Source of the DNA: Dermatophilus congolensis
GTDB lineage: Bacteria; Actinomycetota; Actinomycetes; Actinomycetales; Dermatophilaceae
Direction of reading: 5' to 3'
DNA: 64,000 nucleotides
NCBI RefSeq assembly: GCF_900187045.1
Contig: NZ_LT906453.1
Coordinates: forward strand, 1,240,001 to 1,304,000
The translations under genes were made by a program, and so were the position numbers. The notes below the pieces were generated by a model that worked only from the letters and a program-made list of their open reading frames with translations, searched no databases and was not told the origin of the DNA. Below are positions 46,231 to 54,430 of the stretch, piece after piece (the first letter of the stretch is position 1; each line of letters starts with the position of its first letter).

Positions 46231-47214
46231 GTGCTGCGCTGGAACCAGGTATCTGATCTGCCCGCCGATCTCGGCCCGACTGCCGTGACGATAGGAACTT
46301 TTGACGGTGTGCATCGGGGGCATCGAGCGGTGTTGAGCGCTTTGAATTCGCAGGCTGCGTCGCGGGGGTTGACTTCCGTGGCGATTACATTCGCACAGCA
46401 CCCATTGGCTGTGCTCCGTCCAGAAGATGCGCCGGAGATGGTGTGTAGCACTTCTCAGCGGTTGGATCGGATGGCTGATAGTGGCTTGGGTGGCGTGCTG
46501 GTTTTGGATTTCACTGCGGAGTTTGCGCAGTTGAGTCCGCGGGAGTTTGTGCAGCAAGTGATCGTGGAGGGTCTTCACGCTAGGGCGGTGATTCTGGGCC
46601 GTGACAGTAGGTTTGGGCACCGTAATGCGGGCGATGTGGAGACGATGCGTGCGCTAGGTGAAGAGTTTGGATTCGAAACGGTGGTTCTTGATGACGTGGG
46701 GGTGTGTGCTGGCTCAGAGGCTGCTGTGCAGCGGTGGTCATCATCGATGACTCGGGATTTCCTTGCTCGTGGTGAGGTGGGGGAGGCGGCCAAGGTTCTG
46801 GGGCGTCCGCATGTTGTCTCTGGTGAGGTGGTTCATGGGGATCACCGTGGGCGTGAGCTGGGTTACCCGACAGCTAATTTGAGTACGGACAGTGAGGGTC
46901 TTGTTCCTGCTGATGGGGTGTATGCGGGGTGGTTGATTCGGCCGGGGATGCCGGTTGGTTCGACTGAACGTATGTTGCCGACTGCTATTTCGGTGGGTAC
47001 GAATCCTACGTTTGAGGGCACGCAGCGGCGTGTAGAGGCCTATGTGCTTGACCGAACAGATCTGGATTTGTACGGCGAGCGTGTGAATGTTGAGTTTGTG
47101 AAGATGTTGCGGCCTACGTTGAAGTTTGACTCGGTGGAGGAGTTGTTGGAGTGCATGGAGCAGGATGTGGCGCAGACAAGGCAGATTCTTTCGTCGGTGG
47201 TGCCGTCGGTATGA
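46231..47214 (+). CDS. ribF: Bifunctional riboflavin kinase/FMN adenylyltransferase
   Basis: RibF converts riboflavin to FMN and then FAD. The N-terminal adenylyltransferase part has AVTIGTFDGVHRGHRAVL with GxFDGxHxGH near residue 20 and the VILGRDSRFGHRNAG motif near 115. The C-terminal kinase part (about 185-320) has GDHRGRELGYPTANL near 207 with the PTAN motif, VYAGW, and GTNPTFEGTQRRVEAYVLD near 258. Length 327 is normal. It begins with GTG at 46231 and overlaps the next gene by four bases. ribF after truB is the conserved order. Confidence 0.95.
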   Translation: MLRWNQVSDLPADLGPTAVTIGTFDGVHRGHRAVLSALNSQAASRGLTSVAITFAQHPLAVLRPEDAPEMVCSTSQRLDRMADSGLGGVLVLDFTAEFAQLSPREFVQQVIVEGLHARAVILGRDSRFGHRNAGDVETMRALGEEFGFETVVLDDVGVCAGSEAAVQRWSSSMTRDFLARGEVGEAAKVLGRPHVVSGEVVHGDHRGRELGYPTANLSTDSEGLVPADGVYAGWLIRPGMPVGSTERMLPTAISVGTNPTFEGTQRRVEAYVLDRTDLDLYGERVNVEFVKMLRPTLKFDSVEELLECMEQDVAQTRQILSSVVPSV

Positions 47215-47993
47215 GTTCCCAGTTCTTTGGGGGCAAGGTCCCGCTTCTTGAATATGACGCAGATGTGCGTGATTTTGTTGGTGATGGGCATCGTGCGGCT
47301 GAGGCTGGTAATGACCCGGTTTTGCCGCGGCGGATTGTGTTGGCGTTCCTCGGGGATGTGGTCCAGAAGTTTGCGGTGGCTCAGGGATGGCAGGTGGGGT
47401 TTGAGTTTGATCTCATCGCTGGGGTCGTACCGATGTGGGTGGGGGAGTACCAGGGTGAGCAACTTGCGCTAGTGAATATGCCGGTGGGTGCGGCTGCGTC
47501 GGTGACGGTTGCTGAGCGTGCAGTGATGCTTGGCGTAGATACGCTTGTGGCGGTGGGGTCATGTGGCTCATTGGTGCCTCACGAGGCGGGGGCATTGATT
47601 CTTCCGACGAAAGCTTTGCGTGATGAGGGCACGTCGTACCACTACCTTCCTGCTGATCGGTGGGTAGAAACGGATGCGCAGGTGCGTGCTGCGTGTGGCG
47701 AGGCGATTGAGGAGTTGGGGTTGGAGTTCGTGGAGGCTGCGACATGGACGACGGATGGGTTTTTCCGTGAGACTCCGGGAAAGGTGATTGCTCGTCGAGG
47801 GGAGGGCTGCGAGGTTGTCGAGATGGAGTGCTCAGCTTTGTCTGCGATGGCGCAGTTCCGTGGGGTGAGGTTTGGGCAGATTCTCTATTCGGCGGATAGT
47901 TTGGCTGCGGAGGTTCACGAGCAGCGAGGTTGGGGCAGCAGTTTTCGGGAGATTGCGTTGAATGCAGCTCTTGATGCGGCGCTCAAACTCTGA
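47211..47993 (+). CDS. Nucleoside phosphorylase (PNP/UDP family)
   Basis: The 260-residue protein belongs to the PNP_UDP_1 superfamily: VAVGSCGSLVPHEAGALILPTKALRDEGTSYHY near residue 116 contains the substrate-phosphate region, TTDGFFRETPGKV near 180 and VVEMECSALSAMAQFRGV near 203 with the ribose-binding Met-Glu pair (MEC). It probably cleaves a purine or uridine nucleoside with phosphate; the base specificity cannot be told. It starts at an ATG that overlaps the ribF stop (ATGA), so translation is coupled to flavin synthesis. No terminator is visible before the next gene. Confidence 0.87.
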   Translation: MSSQFFGGKVPLLEYDADVRDFVGDGHRAAEAGNDPVLPRRIVLAFLGDVVQKFAVAQGWQVGFEFDLIAGVVPMWVGEYQGEQLALVNMPVGAAASVTVAERAVMLGVDTLVAVGSCGSLVPHEAGALILPTKALRDEGTSYHYLPADRWVETDAQVRAACGEAIEELGLEFVEAATWTTDGFFRETPGKVIARRGEGCEVVEMECSALSAMAQFRGVRFGQILYSADSLAAEVHEQRGWGSSFREIALNAALDAALKL

Positions 47994-48072
47994 ATTATCA
48001 TCGTTTGATGCGCGAATAGTGTTGAGTGCGGCGCGATTGGGATGAAGATCACCCCACGCATACCCTGGTGGT

Positions 48073-50100
48073 ATGCGTGGAACCTCGAGAATCGACCAAC
48101 TCGAGCCGTTGCTCGGAGCGGTCAATAAGCCCATCCAGTACCTCGGTGGCGAGATGAACAGCCAGGTCAAGGATTGGGATTGCGGTGGTTTCGCCACCGG
48201 ACCTGATGGGGAGCAGCAGGAGTTGACTGCTCGTTGGGCTCTTATGTACCCAGATGCTTATGAGGTGGGGCTGCCCAATCAGGGACTGATGATCCTTTAT
48301 GAAGTGCTGAATGAGCGTCCTGATGCCCTGGCTGAGCGTACGTATGCAGTGTGGCCGGATTTGGCTGAGAGTATGCGTGCTTCGGGGGTGCCACTGTTGA
48401 CGGTGGATGCGCACCGTGCGGTGTGTGAGTTCGATGTTCTTGGGATTAGTTTTTCCACGGAGTTGAACTACACGAACATGCTGGAGGCGCTGGACCTGGC
48501 TGGGATTCCGCTGCATGCGCACGAACGCGGTGTCGATGACCCGATTGTTCTTGTCGGTGGTCATGCCAGTTTTAACCCGGAGCCAATTGCGCGGTTTATT
48601 GATGCCGCGATTATTGGTGATGGTGAGGCAGCAGTATTGAAGGCTAGCGAGATCATCACTGCGTGGAAAAAGGAGGGGCGTCCTGGTGGACGGACGGAGT
48701 TGTTGACTCGTTTGGCTGTGGATGGGGGCGTTTACGTTCCTGGTTTTTACGAGGTGACGTATCGGGCCGATGGGTGTATTGAACAGGTCCGTTTGAAGGA
48801 TGAGGCTTTGGCTGCTGGCGTTCCTGAACGGGCAGTGAAGCACACGGTCACGGACTTGGATGAGTGGCCGTATCCGAAGCAGCCGATCGTGCCGATTGCC
48901 GAAACGGTGCATGAGCGGATGAGCGTGGAGATTTTCCGTGGCTGTACGCGAGGGTGTCGGTTTTGTCAGGCCGGGATGATTACCCGTCCGGTGCGGGAGC
49001 GCTCGATCACTGGGATCGGTGAGATGGTGGAAAGCGGCTTGGCTGCGACGGGGTATGAGGAAGTCGGCCTTTTGTCGTTGTCGAGCGCGGATCATTCGGA
49101 GATCGCTGAGATCGCGAAGGGGTTGGCGGATCGCTATGAGGGAACGAATACGTCTTTGTCGTTGCCTAGTACGCGGGTGGATGCGTTCAATATCGATCTT
49201 GCTAATGAGTTGTCTCGTAATGGCCGCAGATCTGGTTTGACGTTTGCTCCCGAGGGAGGGAGTGAGCGCTTGCGTCGTGTGATTAACAAGATGGTGAGTG
49301 AGGACGATCTCATCCAGACGGTTTCGGCGGCGTATGGCGCTGGCTGGCGTCAGGTGAAGTTGTACTTCATGTGCGGTTTGCCCACAGAAACTGATGAGGA
49401 TGTACTGCAGATCGCGAAGATGGCTTCTCGGGTTATTGAGGAGGGCCGAAAGGTCAGCGGCAGCAAAGACATTCGTTGCACTGTGTCAATTGGTGGGTTT
49501 GTGCCGAAGGCGCACACGCCTTTCCAGTGGGCGGGGCAGTTGTCGCCAGAGGAGACAGATGCTCGTTTGGTGAAGTTGCGTGATGCGATTCGGGCAGACA
49601 AGAAGTACGGAAGGTCTATCGGATATCGCTATCACGATGGCAAGCCAGGCCAGATTGAGGGTTTGCTTTCGCGCGGTGATCGTCGTGTGGGTGAAGTTAT
49701 TGAGGCGGTTTGGCGTGATGGTGGCAAGTTTGATGGTTGGAGTGAACATTTTTCACACGCACGGTGGGTGACTAAGGCTGCAGAAGTGTTCAGCGTGATG
49801 AGCGATGAACATGGGTGGCCTATTGATTTAGCGTGGTACACCACTCGTGAACGCACTGAAGAAGAGGTGCTTCCGTGGGATCACATCGACTCTGGTTTGG
49901 ATAAGGAGTGGTTGTGGGATGACTGGCAGGACGCCCTTGAAGAGGTGGAGCAGGACGACTGTCGTTGGACGCCTTGTTTCGACTGTGGGGTGTGCCCAAC
50001 GATGGGGACGGATATCGAGATTGGGCCTACAGGGGCGACGTTGTTGCCTTTGACAGTGTTGCGGGATGGAGCTGAAAAACTCACGGAGAAAGTTGGGTGA
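48073..50100 (+). CDS. TIGR03960-family B12-binding-like radical SAM protein
   Basis: The 675-residue protein has an N-terminal B12-binding-like part (about 50-240), and a radical-SAM core with the CTRGCRFCQAG motif (CxxxCxxC) near residue 298. Other blocks are TFAPEGGSERLRRVINK and KLYFMCGLPTETDEDV. The C-terminus carries extra cysteines (CFDCGVCPTMG near 640). It corresponds to the large partner of the TIGR03960/TIGR03936 pair. The pair is conserved near rne-rplU-rpmA in Actinobacteria, and its reaction is unknown. The start is ATG 48073 with GGTGGT close upstream. A GC-rich hairpin at 50152-50186 ends the unit before a TPP riboswitch. Confidence 0.88.
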   Translation: MRGTSRIDQLEPLLGAVNKPIQYLGGEMNSQVKDWDCGGFATGPDGEQQELTARWALMYPDAYEVGLPNQGLMILYEVLNERPDALAERTYAVWPDLAESMRASGVPLLTVDAHRAVCEFDVLGISFSTELNYTNMLEALDLAGIPLHAHERGVDDPIVLVGGHASFNPEPIARFIDAAIIGDGEAAVLKASEIITAWKKEGRPGGRTELLTRLAVDGGVYVPGFYEVTYRADGCIEQVRLKDEALAAGVPERAVKHTVTDLDEWPYPKQPIVPIAETVHERMSVEIFRGCTRGCRFCQAGMITRPVRERSITGIGEMVESGLAATGYEEVGLLSLSSADHSEIAEIAKGLADRYEGTNTSLSLPSTRVDAFNIDLANELSRNGRRSGLTFAPEGGSERLRRVINKMVSEDDLIQTVSAAYGAGWRQVKLYFMCGLPTETDEDVLQIAKMASRVIEEGRKVSGSKDIRCTVSIGGFVPKAHTPFQWAGQLSPEETDARLVKLRDAIRADKKYGRSIGYRYHDGKPGQIEGLLSRGDRRVGEVIEAVWRDGGKFDGWSEHFSHARWVTKAAEVFSVMSDEHGWPIDLAWYTTRERTEEEVLPWDHIDSGLDKEWLWDDWQDALEEVEQDDCRWTPCFDCGVCPTMGTDIEIGPTGATLLPLTVLRDGAEKLTEKVG

Positions 50101-50151
50101 GTTATTCGTGCACTGAGTTTGCATTAGGCGCAGTGTGTTGATTTGAAGATG

Positions 50152-50186
50152 CGGGGCGGCGTGAGTGAAAAGCTCGCGCCGCCCCG
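50152..50186 (+). terminator. Terminator after the TIGR03960 gene
   Basis: Outer arms 50152-50161 and 50177-50186 pair perfectly (10 bp) and inner bases extend the stem with one G:U pair, leaving a 7-nt loop. It separates this gene from the riboswitch-controlled transporter. Confidence 0.65.
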
Positions 50187-50254
50187 TCGTGGTATGGGCA
50201 GGTAGGAAGGTGTCCAAGGCCGCGGTGGAGGAAGCGTGTGTATGCTCGTTTCTA

Positions 50255-50340
50255 CGACAGGGGAGCGCAGGAAGCGCTGAGAGTGCGGGTGTTCCGCAGA
50301 CCCTCGAACCTGATCCGGTTAGTACCGGTGTAGGGAGTCG
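50255..50340 (+). promoter_or_regulatory. TPP (thiamine pyrophosphate) riboswitch
   Basis: The conserved THI-box elements appear in order: AGGGGAGC at 50259-50266, CTGAGAGTGCG, ACCCTCGAACCTGATC, and the closing GGTTAGTACCGG with TAGGGAGTCG to 50340. P1 pairs CGAC (50255-50258) with GTCG (50337-50340). It lies 80 bases before ykoE. A 6-bp hairpin at 50388-50403 sits beside the AGGAACGGG ribosome-site region and could form the expression platform, suggesting control of translation, though that part is inferred. Confidence 0.95.
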
Positions 50341-50419
50341 GGATCTTCTCGTGGGCGTCTATCAAATGGCGCCTATTCCCCGTGTAGCACCGCAGTCGCG
50401 GTGAGGAACGGGTGTTCTG

Positions 50420-51085
50420 ATGGCCGTAGGAACGGAAACGTCACGAAGCGGTGATGAGCGGGCATGTTTTGCAGTGGCACGTGGTGGGCCAGCAGCGTGG
50501 CGTGGGCTTGATTTCGTAACTCTGGCGATGCTGGGCGTCGCGTTCGGAGTGGCGTTCTGGGCGTGGGATGTTTTGCTCTATCCCTTTGTGAAGTTGGCTT
50601 TGGTGTTTCCGCCACTGATGTCGTTGACCTTGGGTGTGTGGCTGCTGCCGTGTGTTGTCGGAATGCTTATTGTGCGTCGGCCGGGTGCAGCAGTGTTTAT
50701 CGAGTGTATTGCTGCTTTTGTGGAGATGGCGCTTGGTAATGAGTGGGGAGCGATGGTGATGGTTTCCGCCACGTTGCAAGGGCTGGGGGTTGAGGCTGCA
50801 TTCGCGTTATTCCGGTGGCGTCGAGCAGGGCTAAGCGTTGCGATCCTTGGTGGTTTTCTTGCCGCGGTCGCGGAGATTGCTGGTTATGAGTGGTGGGTTT
50901 ATCAGGTTGAATATGCCTGGGTGTGGCGTTTTGTGTCGTTGGGGGCTGCTGCAGTTTCGGGTGTATTTATTGCCGGGTGCGGTGGGTGGAGCATCATGCG
51001 TGCTCTTGCATCGACGGGGGCGCTGCGGGCGTTGCCTGCGGGGCGTGATGCTCTTCAACAGCCAGGTTCGGATGGCAGGCGCTGA
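50420..51085 (+). CDS. ykoE: ECF transporter substrate-binding subunit YkoE (thiamine precursor)
   Basis: The 221-residue membrane protein is the S-component for a thiamine precursor, probably hydroxymethylpyrimidine. It has five to six hydrophobic segments, with LDFVTLAMLGVAFGVAFWAWD near residue 30, PPLMSLTLGVWLLP near 64, and EMALGNEWGAMVMVSATLQGLGVEAAFALF near 102 with the family GNxWG motif. The N-terminal 28 residues are polar. It is the first gene downstream of a TPP riboswitch and is followed two bases later by ykoD, so substrate assignment rests on family plus riboswitch. Confidence 0.92.
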   Translation: MAVGTETSRSGDERACFAVARGGPAAWRGLDFVTLAMLGVAFGVAFWAWDVLLYPFVKLALVFPPLMSLTLGVWLLPCVVGMLIVRRPGAAVFIECIAAFVEMALGNEWGAMVMVSATLQGLGVEAAFALFRWRRAGLSVAILGGFLAAVAEIAGYEWWVYQVEYAWVWRFVSLGAAAVSGVFIAGCGGWSIMRALASTGALRALPAGRDALQQPGSDGRR

Positions 51086-51087
51086 TT

Positions 51088-52590
51088 GTGTCGGGTAAAA
51101 ACTTGCCTTGCGGTGCAGTGCGTTTAGAAGGTCTGACGTGGACACCCGAGGGGCAACAGACCCCGGTACTGCATGAGGTTGATCTTCACATAGACCCTGG
51201 TGAGCGAGTGCTTCTCATCGGGCCTTCTGGTGCAGGAAAATCTACGTTGCTGCATGCGATCGCTGGTGTTTTAGGCGAGGTTGATCCTGGCGTTTTGTGT
51301 GGTTCGCTGCAGCGCGGAGGCAATGTTGGTCTTCTTACTCAAGATCCTGCGGATGCACGGGTGGCAGCCACGGTTGGTCGTGATGTTGCTTTTGGCTGCG
51401 AGAACGCCGCGATGCCTCGCTCTGATATTCATGTGGCTGTTCGGGAAGCTTTGGAGTTGGTGGGGTTCCCTTATCCAACGTCACGTTCGACTTTGGCGCT
51501 TTCTGGGGGTGAGGCTCAGCGGCTTGCCCTTGCGGGGGTGATTGCTCCTCGCCCGGAGGTGCTGCTGCTGGATGAGCCGACTGCCTGTCTTGACGAGGAG
51601 TCGGCAGCTGTGGTTCGTGATGCTGTTGATCAGTCGGTGCGTGCTCGGGGGAGCACTTTAATTGTGGTTGAGCATCGTATTGGGCCATGGCTGCCTCTTG
51701 TTGATCGAGTGCTGGTGATGGGCGCTGAGGGTTCTCTTGTGTCGGATTTTCCGGTCAGCCAGGTGGACACATGCCGTGAGATGTTGTCGAGCTTGGGGTT
51801 GTGGGTGCCGGGTGTGCCTGATCCGGCGCCGCTGTCTCTTTCCGAAGGGCTGTTTGTCGCGGGGCATCTGGAGAGAGAACGGCCTGCTTTTGGTGATGTG
51901 TTGATGGTGGCGGAGCAGGTTGAGTGGGTCCGTGCTGCGCCGCGTTCGTTGACGTGGACGCGGCGCACGCCGGTGCAGGTACTTACTTCTACTGATGCGT
52001 GTGTGCGAGCTGGAGAGGTTTTGGGGATACATGGACGTAGTGGGGCGGGTAAGTCGTCTTTCTTGCGGCTTTTAGCTGGTCTTGCAGCGCCTACGTCGGG
52101 TTCGGTTCGGGCAACGTCTGCTCTTTTTGGTGAAGGGTTTATGGGTTCTTCTTCGCCTGCACAGTGGAGTTCGCGCGTGCTCGCTGCGCGTATTTCGTGG
52201 GTGCCGCAACGCCCTTCGCAGACGGTGGTGGCTGACACTGTCTGGGATAGTCTGCTGGTGACGGCTCGTGTTTTGGGTCTGGTGGGTGTTGAGCAGCGCG
52301 GTGAGCAAGTCGCTGAAGCGTTGTCTTTGGGGCATGTGTTAGGCCGTAATCCGCATTCTCTTTCTGGGGGGGAAAAGCGGCGTTTAGCTGTTGCTTCTGC
52401 GGTGTTGCATGGCCCTGGTTTTGTTGCTTTTGATGAGCCTACTGTTGGTCAAGATCGAGGTACGTGGGCGGCTGTTGCTGGTGTTATGAGTGTGATGCGT
52501 CAGGTGGGGGCGGGCGTCGTTGTGGCTAGTCATGATCGGTCACTGTGTGGGAGTTCGGGGTTAGTTGATAGCACGGTTGAGGTTTCCTGA
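51088..52590 (+). CDS. ykoD: Duplicated ABC ATPase subunit YkoD
   Basis: The 500-residue protein contains two ABC ATPase domains in one chain. The first has Walker A GPSGAGKSTLL near residue 47, a LSGGEAQRLALAG signature near 135 and Walker B LLLDEPTACLDEE near 156. The second has Walker A GRSGAGKSSFLRLL near 314, LSGGEKRRLAVASAV near 427 and FDEPTVGQDRGTW near 450. This matches YkoD and other energy-coupling pairs for YkoE/YkoC. It starts with GTG at 51088, two bases after ykoE, and overlaps ykoC by one base (TGATG). Gln-loop Asp/Pro residues are present in both halves. Confidence 0.92.
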   Translation: MSGKNLPCGAVRLEGLTWTPEGQQTPVLHEVDLHIDPGERVLLIGPSGAGKSTLLHAIAGVLGEVDPGVLCGSLQRGGNVGLLTQDPADARVAATVGRDVAFGCENAAMPRSDIHVAVREALELVGFPYPTSRSTLALSGGEAQRLALAGVIAPRPEVLLLDEPTACLDEESAAVVRDAVDQSVRARGSTLIVVEHRIGPWLPLVDRVLVMGAEGSLVSDFPVSQVDTCREMLSSLGLWVPGVPDPAPLSLSEGLFVAGHLERERPAFGDVLMVAEQVEWVRAAPRSLTWTRRTPVQVLTSTDACVRAGEVLGIHGRSGAGKSSFLRLLAGLAAPTSGSVRATSALFGEGFMGSSSPAQWSSRVLAARISWVPQRPSQTVVADTVWDSLLVTARVLGLVGVEQRGEQVAEALSLGHVLGRNPHSLSGGEKRRLAVASAVLHGPGFVAFDEPTVGQDRGTWAAVAGVMSVMRQVGAGVVVASHDRSLCGSSGLVDSTVEVS

Positions 52591-53348
52591 TGAGTGATGC
52601 TGGTTTGTCAGGGAGCGTGGGTGGATATCGGGCCGGTTTTTTGGAGTGCCAGGCTGGGCCGCTTTCTCTTATGGGGTTTTCGTTTCTTGTTGCCGTTGGG
52701 GGGTTGAGTATTGGGTCTTTTCCCGTGGGGGCTGTGGCTTTTTTGGTTGTTGTGGTTGTCACGGTGGGGATCGCGGGGAGGGCTGCTTGTGACTGGCGTC
52801 GGATGGTTCCGCCGGTTCTTGCGGTGGCTTCGGTGACTTGGTCGAATTGGTTGCTTGCTGATGATTCGTCGTTAGCTGTGGCTGCGACTGCTGGGTTGCG
52901 GGTTGCGTATTTTGCGTGGCCGGGGGTTGTGCTTGTTGGTTTGGTGGATGCCTCGCAGCTGGGGGATCACTTGGGGCAGCGGTTGCGTTTTCCTGCGCGC
53001 GCGGTGCTTTCTGCTGTGGCTGCGTTGCAGCGGTTGGATTCGTTATCGCAGGAGTGGCAGGAGTTGAGGTGGGCGCGTCGGGTTCGGGGTGTGGCGGCTG
53101 ATCGAGGTGTGTTGGGTAGGGCAGGGGAGTTGTGGCGGTTGACGATTGCGTTGTTGGTTGAGTCGTTGCGTCAGGCTGGGGTGCTTACGGTGGCGATGTC
53201 GGCTCGCGGGTATGAACGGTTGGGGGAGCCAGGGGTACGGCGTACGTGGGCTGAGCCTGCGGTGTGGAATCGATGGGATTCTGTGGTGATTTTTCTTGGT
53301 GGATTTTTGGCTGTGTTGCCGTGGTTTTTGAGTGTTTTGGGGCTATGA
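52590..53348 (+). CDS. ykoC: ECF transporter transmembrane subunit YkoC
   Basis: The 252-residue T-component of the thiamine-precursor ECF transporter has about five hydrophobic segments and the EcfT coupling motif in QEWQELRWARRVRGVAADRG near residue 150, with a second arginine-containing helix VAMSARGYERLGEPGVRR near 207. The first two transmembrane helices are near 30-80. It closes the ykoE-ykoD-ykoC unit controlled by the TPP riboswitch. The next gene starts 73 bases downstream with no clear hairpin between them, so readthrough into it is possible. Confidence 0.88.
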   Translation: MSDAGLSGSVGGYRAGFLECQAGPLSLMGFSFLVAVGGLSIGSFPVGAVAFLVVVVVTVGIAGRAACDWRRMVPPVLAVASVTWSNWLLADDSSLAVAATAGLRVAYFAWPGVVLVGLVDASQLGDHLGQRLRFPARAVLSAVAALQRLDSLSQEWQELRWARRVRGVAADRGVLGRAGELWRLTIALLVESLRQAGVLTVAMSARGYERLGEPGVRRTWAEPAVWNRWDSVVIFLGGFLAVLPWFLSVLGL

Positions 53349-53421
53349 GGTTGCTCAGGTATGCAGGGTGTTGGGGTTCACCGAGTTGAGCTAGGCGTGG
53401 GGGCGGTTAGGCTTTTGGACC

Positions 53422-54279
53422 ATGTCTAGTAGCGATACCACTGCAGAGCAGGCGTTGTTGACCGGTGGTGAATCTGATGCGGTAAAGACGTCGGAGAAGT
53501 CGGTGTCGCAGCCTGCGAAGAAGCGACGTCAGCGGGTTCCTACTGGGCCAGCGCCGGATCCTGCGGTGCAGAAACTACGTATTCGCTATGCGAAGCGGGG
53601 GCGGCTGCGGTTTACCTCTACTCGTGATTTCCAGCGTGCGCTGGAGCGAGCTTTGCGTCGTGCAGCGATCCCGGTGGCGTATTCGGCTGGATTCCATCCG
53701 CACCAGAAAATTTCGTATACGAATGCGGCTCCGACAGGTACTGCGAGTGAGGCTGAGTATGTCGAGATTTCGGTGACTCGACGGTTGGATCCGCAGGCCG
53801 TTCGTGAAGCTTTGGATGCTGCTTTGCCGGATGGGTATGGGGTAGTTGAGGTGGTTGAGGGTGTTGGTGGCTCGTTGGCTGAGCTGATGGAGGGCTCGCT
53901 GTGGCGTTTGGAGTTTGGTGAGGTTTCTCAGGAAGAGCGCGCCGAATTGGATCGGGCGGTAGCTGCGTATCTGAATTTGGAGAAGGCTGAGATCACACGG
54001 GTGTTGAAGAAGGGTCCACGCACTTATGACACTCGCGAGGCGGTGTTGTCGATGCGCTCGGTATCGGAGTCGGCTCCGTGTGCGATACTGGAAATGGTAG
54101 TGCGGCATACCACGCCCGCCGTACGCCCCGAAGATGTTCTTGCTGCGATGCGAGCAGCCGTAGATTTGAACGTTGCGCGTCCAGTTAAGGCGACGCGCTT
54201 GGCCCAAGGCCCGCTCGAGCTCGCAGCCGCAGCGGTGGCCGATCCATTCGCTGCCGGAACTGCTTCGGCTACTCCATGA
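53422..54279 (+). CDS. TIGR03936-family radical-SAM-linked protein (DUF2344)
   Basis: The 285-residue protein has a polar N-terminus (about 1-50), then the DUF2344 domain: LRIRYAKRGRLRFTSTRDFQRALERALRRAAIPVAYSAGFHPHQKISY is the characteristic opening near residue 52, followed by GTASEAEYVEISV and a helical segment. It is the small partner of the TIGR03960 protein at 48073-50100. In many actinobacteria the two genes are adjacent, with rne next; here the riboswitch and ykoEDC separate them. The pair's chemistry is unknown. The start is ATG 53422. Confidence 0.87.
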   Translation: MSSSDTTAEQALLTGGESDAVKTSEKSVSQPAKKRRQRVPTGPAPDPAVQKLRIRYAKRGRLRFTSTRDFQRALERALRRAAIPVAYSAGFHPHQKISYTNAAPTGTASEAEYVEISVTRRLDPQAVREALDAALPDGYGVVEVVEGVGGSLAELMEGSLWRLEFGEVSQEERAELDRAVAAYLNLEKAEITRVLKKGPRTYDTREAVLSMRSVSESAPCAILEMVVRHTTPAVRPEDVLAAMRAAVDLNVARPVKATRLAQGPLELAAAAVADPFAAGTASATP

Positions 54280-54430
54280 GGTGACGCGTGACCGCGAGCC
54301 AGTGGGGTTGGAGATCAGACTTTTAGTGGATCGGATACACCGGTTCCATAGGCGCTGACGAACATTGGCGCGCGCGGTGAAGAGGTTATGGGCGTGGTCG
54401 CCGTTGGCGTGCTGCGGGAAGGAATGCCAG

